DNA of 64,000 nucleotides, taken from the NCBI RefSeq assembly GCF_030463565.1, contig NC_134646.1, positions 15,776,001 to 15,840,000 of the forward strand, in the 5' to 3' direction. Below are positions 34,596 through 47,700 of this stretch, piece after piece. The position numbers were made by a program, and so were the translations under genes. How positions within the stretch are numbered: position 1 is the first letter of the stretch; each line of letters opens with the position of its first letter. The stretch comes from Pelecanus crispus (Eukaryota; Chordata; Aves; Pelecaniformes; Pelecanidae). The notes below the pieces were generated by a model, which worked only from the letters and a program-made list of their open reading frames with translations, was not told where the DNA came from and made no database searches.

Positions 34596-37500
34596 GACTT
34601 CTGAAAAGCTCAGAGGTTAGTTTGTTCTTGGAGCTACTGCTGTTTGTGCTGGGCTGCTGAATGGCTAAAAATAGACCAAGTTTGTGGTAAAACCAGGAGC
34701 CTATAACCAAAATTTTGGAATTCACAGGTGTGGGCAAGATCTCTTTGAAACTGCCATGCTACTTTTGGACCTGCAGGTGACAGCAAGAATAGTCTTGCAT
34801 TCAGAGGCTATTTCAGGAGAATTCCTTGCATGTGACACAAAAGGGAAAGAACAGTGTGTGAAACAGTTGCTTGAATGTTTTTGCATATGTGTTGCCCAAT
34901 GAAGAGCCATCTACACTTTACCAAATGTACAAAACTTGTTCAAATTAGTAAAGCTTCTTTTTTGGATAATCCATTTGTGGAACTGCTGGTTGTGCTACGT
35001 GGAACGGGAGAAGGGTTCTAAAAATTCAAATGGCAGAAAATTTTTTTTTTTCCTTACACAGTTAACCCAACCCTTTTTTATCATAACAAGAAATCTTTTC
35101 TGTGCTTACTAAAAAGAGGATCCTTAACTTTGTATGTGGCTTAATTTTTAACTCCTTGAACTATTCTTTGTTGTATCAAGACCAAGATTGTAACTGGAAA
35201 AAAAGAATAAGATGCTCCACTGTCACTAGTGTGTACTGTAGTAAGACTCAGCAGCATTGAATCAGTGTCATTCTGATTGTTTCGATTAGTTCTTCACCAT
35301 TTTTAGAGGACAGCCCCCCAGAGACTGTTTCCTTAATTTAAATTCTTTGTCTGTTAGTTAGTCTGAGGAAAACAGACATCCTTATTAACATGAAACTGAG
35401 ATGATTTTTATTTCATTTTTCAGAAAGAATTAAAATTTCTTTCGAACAGGACACTACTGTGAAAACTTGCTCTTTAAGTACTTTTTTTGCATTGCAATTT
35501 CAGCTGAGCCTTGAATCAAAGGCAATTCAGTTCACTCTGCATCAGCTTTAGTCTGTGAAACTTACTCTCATTTTGTTTCTGAATATTTGGGACAGTGTGA
35601 TCAATTTTTCTATGATTTAGTATTGTAATAGTAATGGTAGCAATGAGGGGATGATGAATTGAGGCAGTCACCAAAAGTAACAAACAGTTTCTTCTGTAAA
35701 TGACGGTCACAGTGCTAAAGTACACCAACAGCAGTCATAGTCCAAAAGAAATACATCACTAACAGTTTAAAGTCACAGCACCACATTTTGATGGCATCTC
35801 TTGTTTTCTTAATGGAAGAAGTGTCATCAGCATCTTATTGGACCAATCTTATTCACCCATTTCTGCTACCAATTGCAAAAGACTTCTAAAATTCCTTTGT
35901 TGGCTCTGAGATGTAGGCCACAGCTAACTTGCAAGCTCCTTCATTTGAAGCTTCTTCATTAGAGATAATGCATAATCATGGTTAATGACAGTATTTATTA
36001 TAATAGTGTATAGTCTGGAGCTGCATCAAATAGTGATTTGTTACTCAATTCTGCTGAATAATTAGGTTGTTCCAGTAATCACCCTGTCCATGGTTATTTC
36101 TTGCAAGAACATCTTGTATTGGAATACTTCTGTCTGGGTTGTCATACATGCACTGATATAGTTATAACTTGATCCTTTCTTGGACTCATGAGATGTCTAG
36201 ATGATACAAACTGTCACCCTGTTTACTGATGACTACTCCTCCTCAAAACAATTCAACTGTTGAATATGTTCTGAACCATGCTGGGAAATACAACAATTCT
36301 TAGAGTTCAGCCGTTCTATCTTGCAGGATCTGTAAAGTTGAGGCAACATTTTCTTCTTCATTTTTCTTTGCGGAAGGTGTATGTTATCTCCAAGCAAGAC
36401 TAACCTTAGGCTTGTGTGACTCTGTAATGGCAAAACTTACTGTGCAGAATTTAGCCACCTCTTTTTCTATACACACCCAATCATTACTAGTGTTTTGTTC
36501 AGTTTACACAATTATCTTATGTAGATAAAATGAATTACTTTTTATAAGTATAATTTAATAAGCATTTACACAATATGGCTAGCTTAGATGACCCTTAATC
36601 ACTTGTGATTCAACTTCTTGCATGAGCAAATTCGACAGTACTTATTTTATGGAAAACACAGAAATGAAACTTTAAAATTAGAGCATATGTTAGCACAACT
36701 GCATAACTCGGACAACTATGTGTCGTATTGAGCAATGCTGGGAGGACAGTTGATTGCAGGAAGTCTAAAAATACTTTGTATAAGTTCGTTGCCTCATACA
36801 CACTTGAAGTGGATGGAAACTCAAATGTATGCTTGTTAATGTCCTACAGCTTGCAATTCCAGGATTTGGAACAGAGAGCCCCTATAGAAGAAGTAGTGAA
36901 GCTTTGAATTTGCATTTAGAATAATGTGCTTAGGCAGTCAACTGTCTCATCCTGTGCAGAGTTACTACAGTTCTCTTTCCCCTTGTAAACATCTGGGGTT
37001 GTGATAATTCTCTAGATCACCTCGGAAAAACAACAGGACATTACACTTGCAGGAAATCAATTGTTGTTCTCCCTCTCCTTTCAAAATATGCATCTGCAAG
37101 CGTGTGTGCGCCCATGCACAGCTGTTGGGAGATTCTTGAAGGATGAGTTGTTTTCTTTATGATCTTAAGAGGTGCCTCTGATCAAGTATAAATAAATACA
37201 ACTGGCTTTCCCTTTTAAGACAGAATCATGAAGACAAAGTATCAAAAGATACAGCCGCGTGAAATCTATACAGAGAGCTTTCCTACAGATGACCTCTGAA
37301 AACTGGCCCTAGAAGCAAGTTCAGGAGGTGGTAATGTGCGTGCTGCAGCACATCTCCTTCCAGAGCAGGAGCGGGCACAAAGCTGGTCCTGTGTAGACAG
37401 GGCCTTGCACAAATACACATGGTGTATTACTGCTTGCTAATGCTAAGTTATTTCATCAGGTCTTTCCTGGGGCTGATTAATCGGTTTTCCCTCTTCTTGC

Positions 37501-38217
37501 AGGTCTGTTTCTTCCATGATACTTTGCACCTGGAACAGCTTACCAATACGTATATCTTGTATCTTGTTTCATGCATGCACTATAGTACTTCCCCCTCTTC
37601 CACAAAACCTGCTGTACTGTGTGGAATATTTCAAGTGTGCTTTTAATCAAGTTAAATTAATGAGACTGTTCTGTTTTGCTTTTTGATTATAAATTTATAC
37701 CATAAAATCTTAGGTAGTTTCAATTCATATGTTAACGAATGACTGCTTGGTAGTCTTGGAACAATGGTTGGAATTGCACTTACCAAATGTTGGTAATTTA
37801 TAATTATAAAATCATGTTGTTTCTGATATATGCATACCATATCTCTGTATGTAACAATGTGTAACAGAAATTAGGGGCAGGAGGCAGAGTCCAAAAAAAG
37901 ATGTTATCCTTTATTTTCAGACCTGAATCTGCACTAGAGAGATTAGAAGATACCGTGGGTTGCTTATTAACAACATCTTAGGTCTAGGGTTCATTCTGCT
38001 AGAGCTCTGCTGCCTCTGAAGACTTGTCTAGGCCAGCTTTTTATTTTGACTATTAGTAAGACAACGCCCTGGAGCTTGTTACTCTTCAGATGGTCTGTCC
38101 CCTGATAATGGTTGTTCACTGCTCGCCTGTCTGCGAGAGGTGGTCAGGGAATAATATTAGTAGAAGTGGTTAGGCTTCCTTGCTCTGAGCTGTTCAAATA
38201 CAGGGTGTTTATCAGCC

Positions 38218-38248
38218 TATATATATATATATATCTGTGTGTGTGTAT
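38218..38248. repeat. Compound (TA)n/(TG)n microsatellite
   Basis: About eight TA units, one C, then about five TG units ending in TAT. Confidence 0.93.
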
Positions 38249-40524
38249 CTTGTCTAATGCTGTTCATTTAGGTTTTTCAGTATACTAGACAGGAACTGCA
38301 AGGGCAGGCTGAGATACGCCTTTTTACAGACGTGGTCTTGGCGGTGCCATACAGCATATACGTTGAGGTTTGTGGTTCTCAACTATATCCATTGTAAATC
38401 CTGTAGGTGAGGTTTGAAAGCATGCTGGCCTAAGGAGCACCTGCACTTTCCCAGGACAGACTCTTTTAAATATGCAAAATTACAAAAACACCCAAACAAC
38501 CCCAATCCCATACATAATGTGGTCAAATGTCCATCTCCAGAAGCATTTTCTCATCTTTAAAGTTTTCTGTGGGTGTAAGTTCCAGTGCAGCTTCACACTC
38601 TGCTTCATCATAATGTAGTCAGAAAGAAATTACTGTCAGGTGGGAAGATATTTCTTAAAACCTTCTTTCAACATTTGTGCCTATTGCAATACCTTGCTTA
38701 GAAGTGTGGAGCAATCCGTAGGTTCTGACCAACAAGAAATGTGTCAGAAATAGCATGGTTTTTATGACCAAAATGACTTGTCAGACATCAAGCATTATTA
38801 TGGTCTTATATACCAGGCTTGAGACAATAATTTCTTATCCATGGTCGTCATTGGAAAACTCTCTTTAATTATTTTTAAAACTGTAGTTCACAAATCCCTA
38901 TTTCGTGCTCATCCTGTGCTGCAAATCAGTTTCTTCCTGTCTTTCACTCTTTTCCATTCACTGTTTGCTTCCATGTTTGTGCAATTTTAGCATGCTTATA
39001 GAATACCTTGGCCTAGGAAAAGTATTTTAGGAACTAGGAGATCAATAAAAATAAGCAAATTCAGGAATTGCATGAATCTATTACTTTCTATCAAAAAGAT
39101 GGCTATTTCTTAGTCTGTTCTGAAAGATAGGTCAACTGCATGAGTGAATTCTTACCTACTGCTCTTCCACCATCCCTCCTACCCATTCCAAATCCTCAAG
39201 AAAAATGAGCAGAAAGGTGAATAATGACTTGATATGTTCAATTACCTTTTTTTTTTTTTTTTTTTTTCCAGGACAGCATATTTTTCTTTTCCTTTTTTAT
39301 CCTGTGACCACTCTTGGTGATTCATTGGTGGTTTACCATTATGAACAAGTACTTGGATATCTGTATGATGCTCAGACTGGGTTTAGTCAGCAATGTAGTG
39401 TGCTTGTTTGAGAGTGTGTGCCTTTCTGCTGTGAATAACAAAAGCAATTGTGGCGAAATAATGGTACCACTGATAAATGAGTGACAGAAACCCAATGAAG
39501 TCTGCACTCTAATAGTAGAAATGAATTCTTGCATCCTAATGCAGCTTCCCTAAGCTTTATGGCACTCTCCTATTTGGGCTTAGAATTACTTTAATCTTAA
39601 TGACAATTTTATGGAACATCAAACAGAGGCATTAAGCAAATTTAGGATGCATGGTAGAACAAACGTCATATGAAGTTGATCTTTTTGGTATTTTTTCCAC
39701 ACTGAGAGTGCAACTCATACTTTTTTGACTTTTCATTTAATTAGCATTTTGGATCCCTATGGAAACTAACATAATAACATCAGGATCTTATTACAGATAG
39801 ACCAACCAATGAATTTCAAAGTTTTAGGTTGCCTAACATCTTCCATTATAGTATTGTCTTAGTTAAATCATGTTTTAACTGGTTGTGCTAATGACTTTTT
39901 GTCCTGGATATCTGTTGTAAGCTGTGTGTGAGAAAAGGAGTGAAAATGAGATAATTATTGGTTTGTTTAAGGAAGGTGTCCTTCCCTGTTCTCTCCCCCC
40001 TGTTAAATTCTTTCAGTAGCAAGGCTGAGAGACCCTGAGAGGCATTTCAGTATTTTTCAACAGAAACATTTTGTGGGGGTGGGAAGGAACATCTTGGTTT
40101 CAGAAGGCTGTTAGCAGACTTTTGGAATATTATTCAAATTTGGAAACAATATTAAGTTGCTGGGTGGGACAGAATTAAATATTTAGGTCTATTAAAGGTG
40201 CAGAAGTTTAAAACCAGACGCTTGTGCGTTGCCAGTGTTCCATGCTTACAGAGACTACATTGCTCTTTCTAGGTAGATTTCAGTGCTATGCTATCTGCAG
40301 AATAATAATGCTGCTTTTAATGTCAATATTTGATACTTTAGATGGAATAAAACATTATTGGAGATTCATTAAATTGCTTCGTAAACAGTAAGTGATTTTA
40401 TTGTTTCCAGAAAGTTCTTGCTCAGTAGATGGTGTTTCAAATGGGAAAGGATTTGAAGGTCTTTGCTTATGCAAACTGTCCTTTGGCTTGTGCATTTGTG
40501 GCAAAAATAAAATTTCAAAACAGT

Positions 40525-40840
40525 CAACAAATACAATGTTTGAGATTGGAAGGGACCTCTGGAGATGTACTCCAACTCCTTTGCTCAGAGCAACAGCAAG
40601 TTGCTCACGACCATGTCCAGCTGGGTTTTGAGTACCTCCAAGGATGGCGACCTCTCTGGGCAACCTGCTCCAGTGTTCAATCATCCTCACAATAAAAAGG
40701 CTTTTCTTGCGTCCAAATGGAATTTCTTGTATTTCACTTTGTGCCCGTTGCCTCTTGTCCTCTTACTGGGCACAACTGAGAAGAGTCAGACTCCATTGTC
40801 TTTACTTCCACCTACCAGGTATTTATATGCATGGAGAAGA

Positions 40841-40871
<31 letters not shown>

Positions 40872-41735
40872 GCTAAAACAGACCCAGCTCTCAGTCTCAC
40901 CTCCTATGAAGGATTCTCTAGCCTTTCCCTGGACCTTCTCCAGCATGTCCATGTCTCTCTTGCAGAGCCCAGAACTGGACCCAGAGCTCCAGATTTGTCT
41001 TACCAGACTGAGTAGAGAGGAAGGATCACCTCTCTTGACATGCTGGCAATGCTCTGCCTAATTCAGCTCAGGAAGCTGTTGGCCGCCTTGGCCATGAGGG
41101 CATGTTGCTGGCTTATGGTCAGTTTGTCTACCACAGCCTTCCCTATAAAGCTGCTGTCCCCCAGCCTGCACTGATGTCTAGTGTTATTCCTCCCAGGTGT
41201 AGGACTTTGGTATTTCCCTTGGTTGAACTTCATGAAGTTCTCATTGGCCCATTTTTCCAGCCTGTTGAGGTCCCTCTGAGTGCCAGCACAGCCATCTGGT
41301 GTATCAATTGCTCCTCTCAGTTTTCTATTATCTGCAAACTTGCTGAGGGTGCACTCTGTCCCATCATTATTGAAGATACTCAACAGTACTGGCTCCAGTA
41401 TTGATGCCTGGGATATGCCACCAGTAACTGACCTCCACCTGGACTTTATGCTGCTGATTGCAAGCCTCTGAGCCTGGAAGTTCAGCCACTCTTGAGTCCA
41501 CCTTTCTGTCCACTTATGTGGCCCATATTTCACTGGGTTCGTCTGTGAGGATGTCATGGTTGAGAGTGCCAAAAGCCTTCCTGAAGTCAAGATAATTCAA
41601 ATTCACTGCTTGCCCATAGTCCCCTAAGCCAGTCACTTCATCAGGCTGGTCAGGCATGATTTTCCTTTCATAAATCCATGCTGACTACTCTTGATCATAG
41701 TCTTGTCCTTCATATGTTTGGAAGTTTGAGAAATC
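40525..41735 (-). mobile_element. CR1 LINE, 5'-truncated, degenerate, reverse orientation
   Basis: About 1.2 kb of CR1 lies on the minus strand. A 175-codon fragment (41063-41590) shows the reverse-transcriptase palm: a degraded GISQASILEPVL motif, then DGTECTLSKFADN, then RDLNRLEKWANENFMKFN. The catalytic FADD motif is changed to FADN and the frame breaks at 41063. Further 3', in other frames, are the C-terminal words MIEHWSRLPREVA and the tail that reads GGAAGGGACCTCTGGAGATG on the plus strand's complement. A 26-base A tract on its sense strand (T run 40844-40869) interrupts it. The 5' end near 41735 is a truncation. It is dead and old compared with the copy at position 1. Confidence 0.95.
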
Positions 41736-44700
41736 AGAAGTGTTAACTCGGTATAAAAGTAATCAAGTCTGGGCAAGAGAATCAGCGTGATCCAGTTTTA
41801 TATTCTATTCTGGAGGGCTATTATGCATTTGGGTAGCAGGGGTAAGTTGTTTGTAAGTCTCTATTTTCTTATTTGAAATGGAGAGCTGTTTGCCTTCACT
41901 TGAGGTGTGCAAAGATGATATCCTATAAAAATGTGAAGTTATTGAACTGCTTGGATTGAGTATGCTTGTGGAAAAGCACAGGAGAAAATGCAGATGCTTT
42001 TTAAAATACAATGTATTTTATCTGCTGTGTCAAATGTCACAAGATTACCTTTTGATATCTACTATCTAAAAAAACGATTGCTCGGCAAGACAAGAGTCCC
42101 AAGTCAGATTCTGGCTTCAGTTGGGCCAATGGAGTCAGTGGCTTACAAGGCAGTTAATTTTGGATAACAAGATCAAAAGACTTTTTTCCCCAAGATTGCC
42201 ATGCTGGTTTTCCCTTTTTACATTCCCATTTTAAATGAGTATCCTGGTAGTGGATTGAGATGCTTTCAAAAGAGTTTGGGGATACTTGGTCCAGCAGAAT
42301 GAGCTGATAATCAGCAACAGTGTTGTAAAGGCCTAACACTGCTTCATATTAGTTGTGTGTGTGTTTGGTTTTTGGTTGGGTTTTTTATTTTGAGATTCTT
42401 GCTTTTTACAGATCGTGTCAAGTTTTAAGTGGTTCTGCATATTTCCAACCTAAATATGACGAGATTATGACCTTATGTACTGATCTGGTCTCCTTTTATT
42501 TAATTTCCCTTCCCTTTCCTTCATGTTATTGAAAGCAGCTAATGGTAAAAGGATACACAAGAGAAGGTGTTTTGGGTTAGGGAGACTTGTTTTAAAGTCC
42601 CTAGTCAAGTCTAGATACATGTAGCCAAAAATCATATTGTCAACTATGTGTTAATGTCTGTGCTTATGCTTGTGTGTTTTTTCTTGCATTGAATGCAGAT
42701 GTTTTGAAATTCTGGTAGCACTAATATTTTCAAGTGCCTTGGGAAAAGTGTAAGAGGTAAAGCCAGTGTAATAACATAGGGCTAATTTAACAGGTATGTC
42801 TTAGATACTTGCCTGTGATTCTTGCGCTGCTTTGGGTAAGCTGCTTAATCTCTCTTGTATAAAATGCTGATACTAGAGGGGCTTGTTTTGTTTGTCTTTT
42901 GAGCTGTGTCGTGTGGCTAGCTTTTTTTAACTGTCTGTACAACAACTGGATCCCTGTGTTACCTAGGAAGACATCAGAACCCGCAGTTATTTTTTCCCTT
43001 GCAACCAAAGAACAAAATATAGGCTAAGTTTAGTTTTAATACTTAGATTTTCTCATTAGCTGCATCTGTCAAATAGAAAAAGTTCTATTGGTACGTGTGT
43101 TATGTTACTTTGAGGTTGGATGCTTCTTGCTTAATGAACATCATTAATTGCTACAGCATTTTTATATTGGTAACAGTAAAACAGCCAGCATGCTGTGCTT
43201 TGTGAGCTCCATTTGATGGTAACTGGGAAGCTTGTGTTTCAGAAAAGGCAGCTACTGATGTTCTTTGAAGCTTTATGATTTTCCAATGTGAAACTTATTA
43301 ACTGTAAACATGTAAATTGTTACATGTAAATTGCATGTTCTCCATAAGGGAGCTGTTGTATTTTGCTGTAATTGAGCATAGAATGTATGTAAAATTTAAA
43401 AATGGAACGTGGCTTACAACCTGTCGGATAGAAGTGATATTAATTTTAGGATTGGAGCTAGCAATGTTTTCTGTATTGTCGTGGCAGTACTTAGTTCACA
43501 ATTTCTTTTTATCCTGTGAGGTAGAAACTCTTCACAGTTTTGGTTTCTGTGCGTGGCAGTCATCTGGCTGTAGGAGTGATAGCAGAGTAAGCCGATTAGC
43601 ATGATTGATACTGCTTGTCAGGGGACTGGCATAATGGGCTACCATTGAGACTGCATTGTGAAACCACACACGGATGAGGTAATCTCATTAGATGATTAAA
43701 ACCTTCGTTGAGTCTACCAGATTGCAGAGCTTTCAGTTGTATTGCTGGTGGGAACTGATGCTAAGTAAGTGTAGTGCTCTCCTTGGAGTAATGCTGAAGT
43801 GGAGATCTTGCTGGGTTTTTCTCCTGAATAACAGTTGCAGCAGCTGGAGGCTGGCGAAGGATGTTCCATCTTTCTGTGTTTTAAAGTAAGATTCTGGATG
43901 ATGGTGTCACTTTTTTTTTTTTTTTTTTTTTAAAGTCAGTGTCAGGCTTGTGCTAATTTAGTTTTATCATGCTTTGCTGTTTTGTGTGAAATTCTGTAGT
44001 ATTAGTGTTAAAAGGATATGTTTCTGCTTTGTGTGACTTCACATGTCCCTACAGCAAAGGGGAATATCACAGTGCATATCACAGTTCTGTTTTCATAAAG
44101 TAACTGTTTTTTCTGAAGGTTGGCTTTGTCTTGACCTAGGATGAGGTATAGTGTAAGTGGCACTCCTTATCTTCTTCTCTGTCCTGTTTACAAATAGTGT
44201 GGCAGGCAGCACATGCTCATACTGGAACTGGTGGTATACTGAAATCCTATCTGACTTGGTCATATGCTACTTGTTTTAAGGAGCTCATTGAAAAACATTG
44301 CGTTTCAAATGAAAAGTAGTATGCTTGACTAGTCGTGTACTTGAGCTTTGGTTTTGCTAGCAAGCTAAAATGAAAAAAAAAAAAGTTTCTAATTCTGGGA
44401 CTCCAGTCTTACAGTATTTGTAATGCAAGGGTTATTAGAACTTTGGAATTAGAACAAACTAGAATTTTGGAAGGTCAAGACTACTATTCTGAGACTGGCA
44501 GTAACTGCTGTTGCGGTATAGTCAGATTTTTCTGTATTAAACGTTAATCTGGTGGGGGCAAACAGAAGAAACACTTCTAACTTCCATTGCATGTTGTGAG
44601 CAGTTGGTCCATTTCTGTTGCTTTGCGAAAGTACTATATGACATTAATAGGCACATATGCACATGAGACAAAAGCATAGATACTCTATTGTTTTGGCCAG

Positions 44701-47700
44701 GGAACCCCAGCAACGTAATATCTTCTGAACTCTGTCAAATGTGGTCTATTTATTCAGCAGTTCTGCAAGGAAGTGATCTTTGTCTAAGAGCTATTTAGGA
44801 TCTGGTGTCAAAAAAAAAAAAAAAAAACCCAACAAAAAACCCCAAACCCAAAAACCCAAAACACCCCCCCCCCCCCACCCAAACTCAAACAAACAAAAAA
44901 AAAAACCCAACCCAAAAACCAAAACCACCAACAACCTGTTCCAGCATGTGAAGAAGTGGGGAGATATGCACACTGCAAAGAGAATGTTCTTTCATGTGTA
45001 TTTGACAAAAATACAAACTTGCACAAGTTGGTAATGGGTTACAGACAACAATATTCTGTGAAATGTGATCAGCAGAGCAAGTACACACCGCATTTCAGGT
45101 TTAATTTTCCTCGTTTAGTAAAAATGGCATAACGTGATGACAGGAGACATCATCTTGTGTGATTGATTTTAAAATTCAAGGTTATACTGGATATCAGTGA
45201 TATTCAAGTAAGAGGCAGGTCAATAATTTATATGCAAAATGAAGTTGAGTTTCAGGAAATACTAAATGCTTAAGAAAACAAATGAACTGACAAGCATTAA
45301 AAATTTGTTTATTGTGTGTTTTTTTCCCCTTCTAAACCATTCACAAAGGGTTATTTTTTGTGTAGTTAAGTGTATCTTTCGGTATAGTAGACTGAAGTGA
45401 GTTACTTGACTGTTACAGTATCTGTTATGTATAGGTATGGAAATGTTTTCCATTTCAACTTTAACTTGCTCTCCAGGTGTGCTGGCTGAGTTGAAGTATC
45501 TCAAGATCCCCTATTCAGAGACCTTGGTCAAGTCCTGAAGTCACCTGAGATGTTTGAGGGTACTCAGTTAATGGCACTACTTTGCAGTTACTTTTTACTT
45601 TATGGGCAGAGCAAGGCCTTGGTACACAGCTGTCTTTTGCTGGCGAGGGACCTGTTCCTCTGAATAGGATTTAAAATTATGGAGTATGTGAAACAAGGCA
45701 AGTGTTTTCATTATGAAAATAGAAACCTCCTTTGTGGGTATGACTGCAACCTAGCTTACTCTTTCCAGAGTGTCTGCCGGGAATGGAGGAGAGCAAATCA
45801 TAAATGAGAAATCTCACAAGGCCCTTTTCAAAGGGAATGAGTTACTGGCTTTACTTCTTCATGCTGTTTTCTTTTCTGCATGTTGGATCCACTTAGGGAA
45901 TGAACTCACAGGGATGGTATCTTGGCCCTGTTGGCTGTTGGAACAGATAAGTGACTTCAGGTTCACCAAGACAGAGTGTAAGCTAGGGAAATTAATCCAT
46001 GATTGTATTTGTTACTCTGCCTTTCTTATTTAAAAGTTGTAACTCTTTTTCTGCTTATATAGGCTGGTTGTAATATCTGAAAAATACATAATCTCTGTTG
46101 GTTCATATATACTTGCTTTCAACTCTGTTATCTGTAAACTGAGTGCCCTGGAGAATAACTGTAAATAACCTGTCTCAAAACACCTCTTCTTTGATTGAAA
46201 TGAGGAAAAAAAATTAATCTTTTTTTAATGTCAATTTTTAGAGAAATGTTGGGTACAATGAAGAAGTGGGGTCAAGCGCCTGAGCTGTTACAGAAGAGAA
46301 GGGGGGTAAGGCTGAACCCTTCTCTTTAGAGACTAAGTGGGAGATCTGGACTACCCAGAAAGTGTATTATGTTCTTTGCTCCTAAAGAAAACAAATAGTT
46401 TTCTCTACTGAGTAAAATTTTGCTGACAGCGATTTGTGCTTTGAGTGCTAATTTTCCTTTCACTGTAAGAAATCTATACCCAGTGTTTCTTTGTTTCTGT
46501 TGCCTTGAGTTAAACATGCTGATTGAAACTGCTTGATGTATCTAGCTCTGAATGTTCAGGAGTTTTGCTGAGTATGAACCAACTTTTGAGCCTTTTTTTT
46601 TTTTTTTTTTTAAACCTTCTACACTTCTTAAAATAGCATATTCACAACATATTTTGCTCCACTGTTGTTCTGCACTGTTTTCTTCCTTCCCACCTCCTCC
46701 TCCCTCTCCATAACAGCCCGGTGGGTGAACCCGAGCAGCAGCTTGTGTTCTACCTCTTCGCTGTTTCTTTTGTAATCTGTTTGTTGAGCTGGCTGGCCTG
46801 CCTCCAAAAGTGTATGAGTGTGTTTATACATCTAGCCTAACAATAGTATCACAACACCAATTTGTTTAACCTGGGCTGGAAATAACAATCTAAATATTGT
46901 GAATCAAAGAGAAAGCAGTCAATTTGTATATGCTTCTCTACCCTGTCAGCTCATTTCTGTTGTGTCTGATAAAATCACTGAAACTTCTCTTATGTTCTGT
47001 GGGAATTTTATCAATTCTGTCCGTATGACGGGATACCTCTTTTTAGATGCTCAGAGAAGTTCAGCTATAGCTTTTCCTCCAAGCAGCATCGCATGTTGTC
47101 GTCACCTTGCTCAGGCAGAAGGTGTTTAATTTGTATGTCTAGTTCAAGCACATGTTATTGCAGAAAATTATCTATCCCTGCTGCTGTGGGGAGGGCATTC
47201 ATGGTATAGCGAACTATTGAACCGTTTGCCTGTGCTTTTATTGCAGTATTTGAGCAGAGTTGTGAGAGGTGCAGAGCACACAATTAATACTGGTTATGCT
47301 TATCTATTAATCACAAAGTGACTAACAAATTGATTGATCAGCGTATTTTGGTTAAGGTGCCAAGACTTTGGTGTAAGTGCTCTTCATTGTTACTTTGCTT
47401 CAGTGACTTTGATCGACAAAATAGTTTTCCTCTGGATTGAAAGAATTTGGATGGTGTCCATCAGTAGTTGATGTGAGTGGTCCTGGCAGTATTTAGACTC
47501 GTAACATGCCATGGGGGCCTCATGTTTTAAAGCTTATAGTTTTGGGGTGGGGGGACAGGCACACCACATTTTTGAACCAAAATGAAGTGATACTAAAATT
47601 TAAACACTGTTGCTTTATCATCCCATCCTCAAAATCTTCTGATCTTCACTGTGCAGCGATCTAATTTTGCTGTAGTAAAATCTGAGTTGACTTGCACAAT

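Larger units (their letters stand above)
31922..40524. other. Intron 1 body, no gene recognised
   Basis: AT-rich intronic DNA. It holds a C17/T14 junction (34565-34595), a compound TA/TG microsatellite (38218-38248), and a 21-T tract ending in CCAG at 39247-39271 that resembles an acceptor. No exon, RNA gene or clear transposon is recognised. Confidence 0.65.

Noticed and set aside
39247..39271. Acceptor-like T tract ending in CCAG
   Set aside because: It is an ordinary homopolymer followed by CAG, with no open frame in the GAB1 phase and no donor partner nearby. Similar decoys occur at 13390-13413, 33205-33221 and 52042-52065.
44780..45034. Lys/Pro/Thr-rich and Phe/Gly-rich frames
   Set aside because: They are translations of an A/C-only low-complexity tract and its complement.
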